A DNA stretch of 64,000 nucleotides from Nelumbo lutea (GCA_022828595.1 JAKGHH010000001.1:208010348-208074347); one strand, 5' to 3'. Shown: positions 47,394 to 60,199, counted from the first letter of the stretch. The notes: generated by a model from the sequence alone, not told the origin. Made by a program: numbers and translations.

Positions 47394-48600
47394 TAAATCC
47401 AAGTTCAATTTTCAATTTCTTCAAGGATGTAGGCCTGTGGCAGCCTGTAATTTGACCAATTATATGTTCAAAGAATAGGACCTCCCTACCAATGAAATTT
47501 AAAATCCAAATTCAATTTGAAATCTTAATGGATTTGGGGATCTCGGATTGGATTTGAATTGTGTTGGACTTGATGGGATTTGGATTTAATTCAATTCTAC
47601 TTTATAATTTTTTTAAAAAAAGAAAAAATTAAAAGAAATAGAAAATCAATTATGCTTTACTTTATATAATAAATTAATATAATCATAAAATACTGAATTT
47701 ATTTTATATAATTATATATCTTCATATTTATATATAATTATATAAATTTTATATATTAAATTAATATAATATTTAAAATAATTGGACTCTGATTTAATCA
47801 GATGGGTGGGATTAAATCCACATCTGCTCCAATTATTAATTGGATATAGATTGTAAATGCAAATCCAATCCAATTATGTAAATGGACCATCTGAATTTTA
47901 TATGATTGGATTGGATGTTGGATCAGGCTTTAGATTCCTAGATCCCTTGACAGCCCTATTCAAGACTCATTGACTCAAAAGTAACAATATATGTGGCATT
48001 CGATAGAGCAGAATGGTGCAATAGTATCAAGGGTGGATTGGGTTGAATGAGGATTAGGGGTGTAATTTGGGTAGGCTTCAGTTGGAGTTTTGTCAAAATT
48101 TGAATAAACCTGGCCCAAAAATCTAGGCCCAATGTATTCAAATAGGGCACCCAACTTATGCCACTAATGAAGGTCGAAGGCCAAATCATCCACCAACCAC
48201 CCACATCCATTGATAACCCATGGTTTTAATATGTACATAGGTTGCAACAAAGGGGCAATACAATCAAGCTTAAAATTTTAATAGTTTCAAGAATTAAGCC
48301 GGGCCATCTCTAGAAAAGATATTAACCTTTAAAAGTGGCCACAAATACCAACTCTGGTGGTCCAAAAACAGATATGTATCAGTACTTTTAACCTTGGTTG
48401 CAACCCACCCCATGTCACCCATGTTGACCCAAAGTTGGGTATTGGTGCATATCGATATGATGAATATTTTATTTTTTAATATATAATGATTACAGTATTG
48501 TTAGATAGTTTTGTATGCCCTTAGCTTCAATCCGATTTGATGTACTTTTGTTATTTAGTGGAAATAAATAAAGTGCATGCTTGATTCATGTTGTTTGGTT
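47394..48600. other. Unassigned DNA with MITE-like remnants
   Basis: 47510-47955 has ggatt/aatcc words and ends TTGACAGCCCTA, like the hAT-type group, but lacks a clear left end. 48055-48240 starts AGGGGTGTAATTTGGGTAGG and may be another remnant. No gene recognised. Confidence 0.4.
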
Positions 48601-48616
48601 TAATTCTGTGTAAAAC

Positions 48617-50285
48617 CCTAAAACTGAACACTTATAGAGACTTGTGTTAGTTTTAAATGTTCACAGCCATTGGATAAGCCTGGGGAGATTTATCCTACCA
48701 AAGGCTGATACTGGTGTGCCACCAAGTGTTGGGATGGCTTGTCTCGGCCACCAGGGTAAGACCCAAGGCACATGCAGTATAGGATTACTCAAATCCTTGA
48801 ACCGGACCAGATTTCCAGTATTACCTTGGACCTTGGAGATAGATGGGCAAAACTGAAAAGTTACACCTGACCCCTAGACTCGATTATGACACTTCACTAG
48901 GTGTCGGATCGGGCTGTCTTTGATATGCCAATCAGTGAGATCCTTAGATGGGGATCAAAACCTGGGTATGTTGGGACAGTCTAAGAATTCATCTCAGTGG
49001 GTGATCATAGTGACAGGATCAACCCCTTTGTCGGACAAAGGTAATGATCGGGAATGCACTCTCTCTGATGGAAACCAAACTGCCGGCAATTGATTTCAAT
49101 CGTTAGAATTTTGTTTTGCAAAATTAATATATTTATATATATATATATATATATATGTACGGTTTCAAAATGTTTGCAAATGGTTTTAATTCCCGGGATC
49201 CATGTGAGTGGAGAGTGCGGCACTATTCCTTGCAGCCGAGGGAGAGGTCATCTCTTTTCGGGCAGTGCTTGATCATTAAGGGCTGAGAGGTTAAGTGTAA
49301 GACCATTTAGGATAATACCTGATGGGCTAATCTTGCACCTGCCCACAGTCCCTGGGTTTTTATAAGATGGCTTGGCCCAGGGACCACTTAATGTAAGTGT
49401 TGGGCCCATAGGGTCCATGTGATGGACTCAGGGGTTCACTGAGTTTTTCAGTGAATTCGGCTGGGCCTTGTATTAAAGGTTGGGCCGAACCCATGTGGCT
49501 GGTGTGTAGATCAATGCTTGGGTCCCATGCGATACAAAGAAGCCCAACTGGACAGCAGATTGGAAACTAGTTAAACACTGAACACTTAATGGGCCAAAAG
49601 CCCATTTCGAGCTGGGCTGATATGATCACCCATCTATGGGGCGAATTTGAGATTAATGTTAGTAAAAGGATAGGGCCTTTAACCTTATCCACTCTGGGAG
49701 ACCAAATTCAGAACAGATTTGAATCTGGTAACCTCTTGATAAGATCAGGAGTAAGCTAACTTAATCTGTAGATATGATTAAGATAATCCCTATCCAAATA
49801 CAGATTTGGATTGGAATAACTCATAATTAGAAGGTTTCTTAATCAAGAAGAAAGGAGGAGAAACCCAAGAGAAATATATCAGATTTCGAACCAAGGGTTT
49901 TTGGTTCAAGAAATTATCCTGCAATCAAAGATTAGATCTCATACAAAACTCCAGAGAGAAGAGAAGCAGTTCAGCCATCTTCGTCCCAGGAGTTCTCCTC
50001 CAGCCGCCACCATTCCCTCTTGCAAAATTTGATCTTTGCAGCAATAGGGAGTCAAGAAATCAGTTCTTGACATTAATCTTGCGAAAAGACTAAGAAAGAT
50101 TCAATGTTCAGAATTTCCATAGGATTCTTGCGAAGGATCCAGTGTGTAGGACGCACCCTGCTGGTTCCGTTCCATCCACAGTTGTGTCATCTTCAGTAGG
50201 AGCGGATCTTGGTTTCTTCTTTGGGGGTGAACACCAACTTTGGGAGATACTGCTTCTCTAGATCAGGTATATTCCTCCCTTTTGC
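48617..50285. other. Possible solo LTR or LTR/leader of a retrotransposon
   Basis: A 1.7-kb block with higher GC content than its surroundings, no long open frame and few repeats. Its last part (about 49850-50275) reads like a transcribed leader: purine-rich AGAGAGAAGAGAAGCAG, pyrimidine stretches, then a CTAGATCAGG end. That would suit the R/U5 part of a long plant LTR. I could not find a second copy, primer-binding site, polypurine tract or TG...CA ends with a target duplication. A TA run is at 49134-49156. Confidence 0.3.
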
Positions 50286-52372
50286 TTTTTGGTTCAGATC
50301 TGGTTCGATTATGATTCAAGTAAGATCATTGAATATAGTATTCTAAATTCAGGGAATATGATTTCCAGTTTGGAGAAGGTAGGAAAATTTTTGAAATTCG
50401 CCCACCCATTCCGCAACCTTTTGGCGTCCATTAGATGGATCCTACCATTCTTTCAAGTATGCCTTCCACCATCCCCAAGGTTTTAAAAGTTTTAAAATAT
50501 ATTTGTATTGATGTGCCATGGATATCTGGGTGCGTCAATACACCCGATATTTTGATCTTGTTCAATAGTATACTAATTAATATAACTCAAATAGACTAAG
50601 TTGCATGACGATCAACAGAACCTATATTTCCAAATCTACGGCTCCAAGCCCCCAAGGTAGTTAAAAAAAGAACAGAGAAAAAAATAATTAAGAACAAAAA
50701 CTTGATTCTACTTGTTAATATTATTACAACAGGAAAATTTGACAAGTTGAAAAGAAGATTATGGAACCAAGGGGAAATACAACATATGATCTTGTATAGA
50801 AGAATTTGGGGCCTCCAACAAGGGTAAGGACTAGGGGCTAATGAGATTACAGACAAAATTAATATGTAATGCCAGAAAGAGAAAGAACATCTTTGCAGAC
50901 AGTGTTCCTTGCTAGCAAGGCCTACCAACACATGACAGCCTGGAATGACTCACACATAGCAGCTTTCCAAACTGACAAGTAAACTTAAATAATAGAAGTG
51001 TTTATTCAGTTCCCAACATCAAAAGTGGAGACTCTGAGCATTATATGGATGGAAATCAACTTCCGGTTTCAGCCTCTTAAAAAAAGAGCTTTTACACATC
51101 TTGGATCAGGCTCATGATCCAAGGCTGATCTTGGGATAACAAACTTCCAAGCTTGGGCTTTCTGCAATTCAACCTGATCAAGAAAGCTAGCCATAACATA
51201 CTTGTAAGTCTTGTATAACTATTATAACAGAGAGATGAGGGGTTAAACCTGTAATTGCTGATATTTTAATCTTTTTTGACATACTCTTGATCAAAATTAA
51301 AACTAAAAGAAATGGACTTCATGACCAACAGATCTAGAAATCTGACATGGTAAAATGTTCAGGGGGAGAAATCTATCTGTGTTGACCATCATGGCAAGGT
51401 TAGGATTGTTCATTCTGATTGAGCAGACTGGAAGTCAATAAACTCACCTAATCATTTGAACAACCATGGATTTCAATTCTGGTTATCTCATAGTACTGAG
51501 AAATTCTCAAGAATCTCAACAGTTATTCAAAGGGAAAATAGAGAAATGAATTGTATGGGTGTAGCTAAGTGCAAATTCGATGGGTCAAACCCTCACTTTC
51601 CGCTTCACTACCACAAAACCTTCTGATGTTGTGGTCTTCACAATGAGTAATTAGTATATGGATAATCAAACTAAGGAAGTCTGACTCCAATTACCAATTC
51701 AAATTGTTAATGGAAATAGTCCTAGATAGTGATGGTAATAAGAATTATTTGGAAAATCTTACTTTCCCTATTAATTGATTAGTTTATTGAGTCTTATATG
51801 TTCTACATCTCAAATGCATGGAAGTAAAGAAGAAAACTTGAAGGATGGTTCAAGACTTTCTTTTTTAACTTCTAGAGCATAGAAGCATGGGAAATATCAT
51901 TTTTGGTTTGTTGAACTTTCAGTCCAGATCATTCAAGCCTTAAATGCAGACAACTCATCCTTGAATTGGAGTTTTAGTTATCTTTTTCTTCATATTTTTG
52001 AGTATAAATGGTCTAGAGAACCAGGTAGTTCATTCTGTGGCACATCAACCCATTACTTGTGGATCTAAGTATCAAATGTCCCCATCCTAGATGGCTATCT
52101 TATTTTCTGAGTGATCCATTCATATGCCTCTTTTGTCTTTGGTTTATTAACATACATCTTGTTATTAGAAAAGAAAAATGAAACCACAAAAGAGATTTAT
52201 GGGATTGTCATATATACTCATGTCTTATATGAATTCAGTACACTGTCATACAAATCCATACAAAATATGCAATATCCAGCATCCAGAAATGGAATATCTT
52301 ATCTAATAGGATTGTATTGATATTTTTATCTTATTACCTTTGTTTACTAAAAGTCACTCAGCAAAGAATACC
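50286..52372. other. Unassigned DNA downstream of cytochrome b5 gene 1
   Basis: No gene or bounded element recognised; it presumably includes the 3' untranslated region of the gene just above 52372. Confidence 0.45.
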
Positions 52373-54186
52373 TTAGGAGCTGGCTTTGTTGAGATTATAC
52401 CAAGCTACAAAAGCCACAACAAAGATGAAAATAGCAAGAAGGTATTCAAACAAGTTCATAGAAACAAGGGGCTTCTTTCCATGTTTTGACTTGGCTGCAA
52501 GAGAAGCCCATTCATTTTCTTCTTTCACAGTTCCAGAAATTCCAGTGTCTTGGGAAGCATCACAACCCTCTAGAGCACCAATACAGTATTTACTCATCAT
52601 CCGGATTGCCTTAACGGTATGACCCACATACTCAAAATCCTCTGTAGCATCTCCTTTGGCTTGAATCAGAAAAGGAAATATGGTTAGAAAATTAACCATA
52701 GCAGTAACGGGGCACTCAGAACAATGTTGCATGAAATCATTTTATTGTGATTTTCTCTTGGCATGAGAATCTTAATTTCATTATATAAAAGTAGATCATC
52801 TTAGATTTCAAGAAATAAATTCTTTTTCCGGCCAAAATAAAATGATCTATTTTACTTAAGAAGATAGGGCATATTGTGATCTAGTACATCTTCAGAATGG
52901 AACTGACATAAATTCACCTAGAGCATGGAGGATACGTACAAATAATTGCTCACAGAATTAAGACTAAGCCTCAATTTAAACAGAAACTCAATAGCATAGT
53001 TTGCCTAATATATGTTGAAGACACAGCCATTGGAGGAGCCATCAGCAGCTCACAATCCTTGAAAAGAAACAAGCTTCTATTGGGAGTGAAAGGTTGACAA
53101 TGGAGCTCATAGAACAAGTTGAAGCAAAGACAAGCCCCAATTTGCAATGATTCAGTTGTAAATTGTGTCTATAGTGCATGCAATCCTTGAAAAGAAACAA
53201 GCTTCTACTGGGAGTGAAAGGTTGACAGTGGAGATCATAGAACAACTTGAATCAAAGACAATCCCCAATTTGCAATGACTCAGTACTTGTAAATTGCATT
53301 TATAGTGCAGGCAGTTATTAGGGGATCCCATATAAAAGCAACTAGCAAGTAGTTTCCTTAACAATTGCTATCAGTGTTCAGTTTTATCCAGCCATGAGCT
53401 GATGGAAGCATCTTATGAAGATCACCTAACCAATGGCAAATTGAACATGTATAGGTATATCTGCAGATCCTGTCAAAGTAACAAAAAGTTACCCTCTGAA
53501 GGAATTCATTCCTCTGGCTAGAAAAGGGAACATGTGAAAAACAAAACAGGGGAGAAATCAAATCCCCTCTCAACAGTAGAGTAAAATTGAAAAAAAGGGG
53601 AACCTTAGCAGGTTTGGGACCCAATAACTTGCCACATGTAGGATTCTAATAGGATAATACCGACTACTGAAACCAACTCACCTAAAATCAGCACTTTTCC
53701 ATTGAAGTGCATGAACATTTCAAGTTTGAAGAATCCATTTGGTAAAATCCCCAAACAGGAAATGGTCATGTTTTGTGCCTCACTAAAAGAGTGAATCCAA
53801 ACTAATGAATATCAAAAAACTATCTTTTAGAAAGAAGCTCTGCCTGGTTCAACTTCACTGCCTAACATTAAGTTATATAATTCTTGGGGAATGAAAACTT
53901 TTCTACCTGATGCCTCTAAAAGAGCCGCTTCTCCTCCTGGATGTTCTTCCAAAAAATCGGTTACATCATAAACCTGAAAATTTTATAACTAAATACCCAT
54001 TAAGACAGGCCTTGAGATTCCATGAGATCTCAGTGAAAAACAAAAGTGGTCTAAAGAAATGGGAAGCCATTTGCAGATAATTATGTGAAAGATCAAAATC
54101 ACCTTTCCCTTGATGAGAACCCAGCAATCTTTATTGGAGGTATGGCGGGAGATCTCTGACAGAGAGTAAACTTTGGGCTCTTCCAT
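52373..54186 (-). CDS. Cytochrome b5, ER tail-anchored, gene 1
   Basis: Three exons read leftward: 54186-54103, 53973-53907 and 52659-52373, joined by GT-AG introns of 129 and 1247 bp, giving 145 residues. Cytochrome b5 is a small haem protein that passes electrons from its reductases to ER desaturases, hydroxylases and some P450s. Visible are the N-terminus MEEPKVYSLSEISRHTSNKD, VYDVTDFLEEHPGG with the first haem-ligand His (exon 2), DFEYVGHT with the second (exon 3), an acidic/polar linker (about residues 75-112), and a C-terminal hydrophobic helix YLLAIFIFVVAFVAWY ending NLNKASS. This is the tail anchor that places the haem domain in the cytosol. An in-frame ATG lies 57 nt upstream; the MEEPK start is preferred because the paralogue starts MEEYK. 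Length and layout fit the plant family. Confidence 0.95.
53053..53311. repeat. Tandem duplication inside intron 2 of cytochrome b5 gene 1
   Basis: A 128-bp unit starting CAATCCTTGAAAAGAAACAA at 53053 recurs at 53181 with about ten differences. It is non-coding and not shared with the paralogue's intron. Confidence 0.85.
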
Positions 54187-55287
54187 TTCAGCATAGAAAG
54201 AACAGAGTAGCTGAACGAAACAAAGAGAAGAGTTAACAAACACAGAGCTTCTTTAAGCGCGCTCTTTGCCCTTTTTACTTCCATTAATGTCATCATCATA
54301 CATGTGACCCACCTACTGCTAAATTAATCTGAAAGATTCATCATGGAGCAGTGACAAACCAGAGGCAAATTTCAATTTGATCATCGGCTCGGCTAACCCA
54401 GTAGTCAATTTGATCGTTTGGGTGCATCACATCCCTCATCATTGGTTTTGTGGGTCAGTTTATTACATCACTTTCAGTGCTGCGGAGCATAATATGTTTT
54501 CTCAGTTTACTATCTCTAGCCATGACCATGGCTTTAACTTAAGGCAGTCCTTGTCTGTAACTTTAGAAGCCTGAATTCTACTCAACCTCCCCTGTAGCTT
54601 CACGGATTTACTAAAATAGTGAAACCTACCTTTTTATTTCATTAAAATACCCCTTTTCGACTGATTTTCTTAATCCACCTTTATTAATAATCATTTGTGT
54701 TGTCTGGAAATGGTCACTTACATAAATCAAGTGGAAATTGTGTTTAAGGGCATGGACCCCTGGTTTTTAATTCTATAAATACCCCTAGCATTTCTTCAAA
54801 TAGAGAACAACAAATGTGACCAAACGAAATATATAGTTGTCCATGTTTCAATAGGGACAAAAAAGATAGTTTCATTTTTATTTTATTTTGATTAAACATT
54901 TTTTAATGAGCAAGAGGGTCAAAATTGTCATTTTTACTTTTTTTTTCTAATAAAAAGTCAAATAAAATAAATCGGTTGCAAAATATAGAGTGAGATTTAA
55001 TAAATCTATGAAATTATAAGGAATATTTTAGTAATGATTCTTAATATATTTATTGCTGACCGCAATCATGTAAATATTTATATATTTTTTTTCCAATGTT
55101 GCATCATTTGCAAATCACAATTATTATTGCAAATTCAAATTGTATAAAGGCCCATCAGATTAACCATCTTTATGGTTTAATAAATAGGCCCCCATCATAA
55201 TTTTTCCAATTATTTGACCGCCTTTTCCTTGGACCTGGCCTGGTGCAGCTGGCCCAATGTTATGGTGGTGTGGGTTCCATCTGCATG
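54187..55287. other. Upstream region of cytochrome b5 gene 1
   Basis: It must contain the 5' untranslated region and promoter. The first 130 bp above the ATG are A/G-rich on the plus strand (CT-rich leader on the coding strand). No confident TATA box was picked. Further up it is AT-rich with no bounded element. Confidence 0.4.
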
Positions 55288-55295
55288 GATTAGGA

Positions 55296-55604
55296 TAAGG
55301 TTTTCAAAATTGAATTGGACAACGAACGGTTGAGAGATCTGGTTTTTCGGTCGAACAGTTAGATCATTCGAATCGAATGGATGACTTGTTATAACAAAAG
55401 AAATAAAAAATAAAAAATAAAAATAAAAAATGGCCAAGAACCACTGGATGGTTCGAATAGTTTGAACAGTTTGAACGGTTTGATCGTTCAGGTCAACGGT
55501 TTGTTAACCAAATCAACGGTTTTGGGTTAAAAAGATGGTTCTAGGGTAAAATGGTGATCGGTTCTCGATTTTTCGGTCTGACCATCCAGTTTTTGAAAAC
55601 CATG
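55296..55604. mobile_element. hAT-type MITE, CATGGTTTT family, copy 6 (worn)
   Basis: Left end is TAAGGTTTTCAAAATTG and right end CAGTTTTTGAAAACCATG. Flanks GATTAGGA (55288-55295) and GATTTGGG (55605-55612) match 6 of 8. The interior has the family's gaacggtttga words. Confidence 0.75.
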
Positions 55605-55619
55605 GATTTGGGTGAAATT

Positions 55620-55969
55620 TTGGGAGTTTCGAACGTAACAATCGAGATAATATAAATATGCATAGTGTAAATACATTATACACAAAATAATATTCAATAC
55701 AAGGTTTTGTAGTCTATCTATTTGCATTTGTACTAACAACCGAGGGTTGGCTCGTTGGTGTGTTAGTTGGTTTGTTCCAATGTTGATGTGGAATCAAAAC
55801 CCACAACCAGTACTTTGGGCAAAAAAGGATCAGGGGAAGTTATTAATGGTGCATTGCACCAACCGAATACCAAAAAACCATATTTATATTTGTACTATAT
55901 ACAAAATAATTCAAAATACAAAGTTTTGCACTTTACATATTTGTATTTATATTCTTTTCAAACAGAGCC
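55620..55969. mobile_element. Remnants of Tourist-type MITEs
   Basis: 55640-55745 and 55881-55969 each carry the words CAAAATA, TTTGCA and CATATTTGTATTT seen in the intact 56490-56598 element. The second ends AACAGAGCC followed by TTA. Left ends are unclear. Confidence 0.5.
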
Positions 55970-56105
55970 TTAGGTTATGTCTATTTGTTGTATAAATGAA
56001 TAAATATAAATCGAATATAAATTCTACAACGGTTAAGTTTTTTATCTTCTTGTTTGTAATTATGGTTCGTACCTCTATCCAATACGACATGTGTACTTTT
56101 TGGCT

Positions 56106-56335
56106 GCATTTGATTGCAGTGCAATTTTATTTGTACTAATTTTGTTTGTAAATTCTTGTTTAATTTTGTTTTGAGTTTTAATTTATTCTGTTTGATGTCT
56201 TAATTTACTTCTTTTCTATTCTAATCAAATAAAATAAGCTAAAATTTAAAACAAAAATGGATTAGAATTAACACTCAAATCATTTGAATTGCCTTAGTTT
56301 TGCATCAGCACAAATATATTTGCATTGCAACCGAA
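56106..56335. mobile_element. Tourist-type MITE relative of 33633-34094
   Basis: Starts GGCTGCATTTGATTGCAGTG and follows the left 230 bp of the 33633 element, e.g. TCTTAATTTACTTC and CACTCAAATCATTTG. The right end is TTGCATTGCAACCGAACACA without a clear target duplication. Confidence 0.6.
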
Positions 56336-56489
56336 CACATTTATGTGCAATTATTGTGAATGTAAATTTTGTATCTCACAAACTAATATAAAATTTGCAC
56401 AACCTTGCTCCTACCTCATTTCTCTCTCATAAAAGGGAGACCACATCAACTTTTCTTCCTACTTCACCCAAACAATAATATTTCCCTTA

Positions 56490-56598
56490 GGCTTCATTTG
56501 GTAAGAGCACGAATACAAATATGTACAGTGCAAATACATACAAAATATAAGGGTTTGCACTCTACATATTTGTATTTGTACTCCTACCAAATTGAGCC
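56490..56598. mobile_element. Tourist/Harbinger-type MITE, 109 bp
   Basis: Ends are GGCTTCATTTGGTAAGAGCA and TCCTACCAAATTGAGCC, with a perfect TTA duplication (56487-56489, 56599-56601). The interior has ACAAATATGTACAGTGCAAA mirrored by TTTGCACTCTACATATTTGT. Confidence 0.88.
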
Positions 56599-56601
56599 TT
56601 A

Positions 56602-58213
56602 TTTTCATTCTCTTTCCTATAAGGTAGAGACCATATCATTTTGCTTTATACTTTTCATAAATTAAAGAGTAAATCTGAAGCAAAAACAAACCAGAATTTA
56701 CAATCGCCCTAAGCTTGAGATGAGTGCAAATGCAAACATTTTTTATACAAATACAATATTTAAAAATACCGTATATATACAAGCATTTTGCACAGAATAT
56801 TTGTAGTTGTACTCTTCCCAAACTGAGCCAAGCACTAACTGAATCGTTTGGGTGTATTCCTTTTGGCCATTCCAAATTAAATAAATATGCATTTGAAAGA
56901 GACATCAATTAAAAAAAAAAAATGTAACTTTAGTATTTGATTACCAAGGAACAAAATTTTTGCCCCACATAATGGAACATATGAAAAACATTGAAATATT
57001 TGCATCAACTCTATTAAGAATGAAGACATCATAATAATTTCTCTTGTTTTTATCTCTTGTGATGTAAAGAAGATTCAATCTCCTATAGATTCTTGAACTA
57101 TCTTTGTTCATCAACTATTCTTCATATTTGATATTCTACCGAAATTGTAAGCATCATACAGTGTCATTTGATTGGGGTCATCTTAATATCCTGGCTATTC
57201 TTAAATTATTAAAGCATGGAATATTTCTTCTACTAATAAGTAATTGCCAATAATTGGAATATCGATATGATATGTCCCATAGCAATGCATCCAGATAGAT
57301 ATGGATACATTGATATAAAGGTTAAAAGAAAGTATCAATTAAATTTATATGCATTTTAATCCTTGGTGCTTGCCTATAAATATACTGTCAACCATCAGAT
57401 TGAAATCTACATCATTCTGATAACTGCTCTTGTATTGGAGTAGATTTCCTTGAGTTGGCCAATGGGACCTTTAGGCTCAAGCAGATGGGTTGAGTACTAC
57501 ATCATAACAGGGTTCGGATGGAAATTTTGTCAAATTTTATATGGGCCGAACCCTAACCCAAGTCTGATGTCGTTGAAATTCTTTAAATTGAACAACTCGA
57601 TTTGCAGCCCTGAATGGAAGTTGTACAAAGCAACCCTAACCAAATTGTAAACTCCGTAGAAGATTAGTGTTGTTCATGGATCAGGTCTGATCTGTATAAT
57701 GGTGGACCTTGCCTCAAACTGATAACATGTATATATATATATATATATATGCAGAACCAATCCCTAACCAATAAGGTCTGTAATCAAGGATCAAAATATC
57801 AATACACTCGATACCCATCTTTTAGTATTGGTGCATATCAATATTTGCCCATATTTTTTACTTTTTTATTTTTTATTTTAAATGCATGAGAGAGAGATGG
57901 CTTTTTTTTTTTATTCCCAAAATTTCAAAAACCCCAGCACTATTTAATTTGTTTCAATGTATCCATGTGTTTTGGGATCTATGAATACGAATTCGATACC
58001 CCATATCAATATTTTAATCTTTATCTATAATAGCAGACACAAAATCAACCCAATTATTAATTGAGCTATTAATTGGGTCTGTTGAGTATAATCCAAAAAG
58101 ACACAGTTATATAATTGGTATAACCTATTATTCCATAAAATAATATGCTCATTTATTAAATTGACACCTCTAGACATATGATAATATGATGATTTTATAC
58201 TTGGATTTTGTCT
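56602..58213. other. Unassigned intergenic DNA with MITE and microsatellite pieces
   Basis: 56720-56830 is a further remnant of the 109-bp MITE type. A TA run is at about 57730-57752, and gatacc/tatcaatat words are at 57785-58020. No gene recognised. Confidence 0.45.
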
Positions 58214-59290
58214 CTGATAACCCTTGAAATTTGAAAAAAAAAACTACTTTAGACGCTAAAGAATTAAAAGGGCCATTTTTTCCCTCAAACTATGATCGAA
58301 AGGACGCTTTAAGAAAAAAATAGATTTCATCGAAAGAATAATACAATAAAGCATGCGCATGTGGTACTACTTAAGTAAAAAAAAAAAATGGTAATGGCAT
58401 GTTACTTTGGACCCTAAATTTTGAAAAAAAAAAGCCGCTTTAGATGTTAAAAAATATATTAATTAAAAAATAAATTTTATTAACTTTGAAGTAAATTACT
58501 TTAAAGATTTTGTCAAATTAAGGTCATTAAATTAACAGTAGTTAATTTATCAATAAATAATTAAAAAATAAGAATAAATTATTACTTAAAACTAATTAAA
58601 AAATAAGAATAAATTATTACTTAAAACTAATTTCATTAGCTTAATTAATAGTAAATTAGCAATCGCTTAATTTACTTAGTTAACTTTGTAACTCAATCTC
58701 CTTAATTAAACTAATTTACATACTTTCTTTAATTACTTTTATTTACTTATAATCTTAATTTACTTAATTAACAATAACTTAAGTTACTTATTTACATAAA
58801 TTAGTTTTGATTATTTAATTACTCTATTTACCTAGCTTAATTTACTTAATCAATCAATTAATTCACTTAATTGGCTTAATTTAGTTATTTAGATTTGGTT
58901 AGCTTTATTTATTTAATTTACTTAATCATTAGTTTCCTTAATTAATTTGATTTACTTATTACTTATTCAGTTACATAATTTATTTAATTATCTTAATTAG
59001 TGTAATTTACTTAATTTACTTTATAGACCTTGAAATAACTTATTTAATTAACTTGATTAAAGTGACATTTTCAAAATTTAGGGTCTAAAGTGGCATTTCA
59101 ATGTTGAGTAGTGTCACATAAGCATCCTTTATTGTTTTATTCATTGTCTAACGAATCCATTGACATCTCTAACGTTGTTTGTTTTTGCCTTAAAGTAGCC
59201 TTCCCATCATAGTTTGAGGGTGAAAATGGTCATTTTAATTCTTTAGAGTATTTTTTTTTAGCTAAATTCAAAGGTTGTCAAAGCCAAAAA
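58214..59290. mobile_element. Long-TIR element (about 1.1 kb) with AATTTACTTAATTAAC-like core
   Basis: Arms of about 170-240 bp are mirrored: ACTCTAAAGAATTAAAA-type text, CCCTCAAACTATGATNG, CAATAAAG and, further in, GGACCCTAAATTTTGAAAA against TTTCAAAATTTAGGGTCTAA. Between them 58500-59050 is a nearly pure low-complexity mix of TTAATTTACTTAATTAAC-like words. No coding capacity and no clear target duplication; the ends are about GGATTTT...AAAAATCC. Confidence 0.75.
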
Positions 59291-59599
59291 TCCTATTGCA
59301 CATACACAAGTACTTAGAGTGGGGTGACTATATTAATATGCTAACATACATAATATGACAAATTATAGATAACCACCTTGTAATTTGGGGATTGTAACAC
59401 TTAACCCCATGAACTTGACGATTCCGGATCCTGAATAGGGTTGGTTTGTTTTAGTTACTATGATTCAGCGGATCAAATTAACGGATCGGATTAGTTAACG
59501 GATCTATGTCAACTTCTTACAAATGAAGCAAAATCATGATCTCCACTCCACTGTTTGGAAGCATGCCAAGTCATTGTTATCGGTGGTAGTCGAGATCAG
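59291..59599. other. Unassigned, one long-TIR-like end
   Basis: 59371-59450 (ataaccaccttgtaatttgg, cacttaaccccatgaactt) resembles the end of the 32419-33429 element, but the partner end was not found. Confidence 0.4.
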
Positions 59600-59718
59600 A
59601 TCTGTTCCTTACACCTGACGTCTCACAGGCGCCTCACACACACATCCTACCAGTCATTTTCCGTGCTTATTAGATATTCACGGGAGATGTTCCTAGCGCC
59701 ATTTGTGAGGAACAAATC
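59600..59718. mobile_element. Foldback element, CTCACAG family, copy 4 (worn)
   Basis: GATCTGTTCCTTACACC...CTCACAG is partly mirrored by TTTGTGAGGAACAAATC. Arms are poorly kept. Confidence 0.45.
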
Positions 59719-60168
59719 CCGCTTCTAAAGATAATTAGAGGTTTAGAAGTCGTATATGAAGTTCTCAAGTCTCTATCCAGCTGATGTGGACATTGTTTAG
59801 GTGAAGCAAATTAGTCAACTAAATTCTGTCCCACTCACCCATACATAGCCAAAATACAGATGGTTGATTGAAATCTTAACCACAAAAAATAAATAAATAA
59901 ATGAAATAGAATAATTGAAATCAATCGATAGGACGACTTAATATCATATCATAACCTGACAGCTAGATGGGTCATTACCAACCCCCACGAGCTCTAGGAA
60001 ACTTGTGTAGAAATCCTTGGCCTAGTTCTAAAAAGCCACGGGTCCTAATTAATTAGGGCTGTGTTTGGTTGCAGTGCAATTTTTATTGCATTAGTACAAA
60101 TGCATGGGGCCCAAACCTGGTTAAAAGACTAAGCATGTGTCTTTGCTTATTGCCTCATACATATCTCA

Positions 60169-60199
<31 letters not shown>

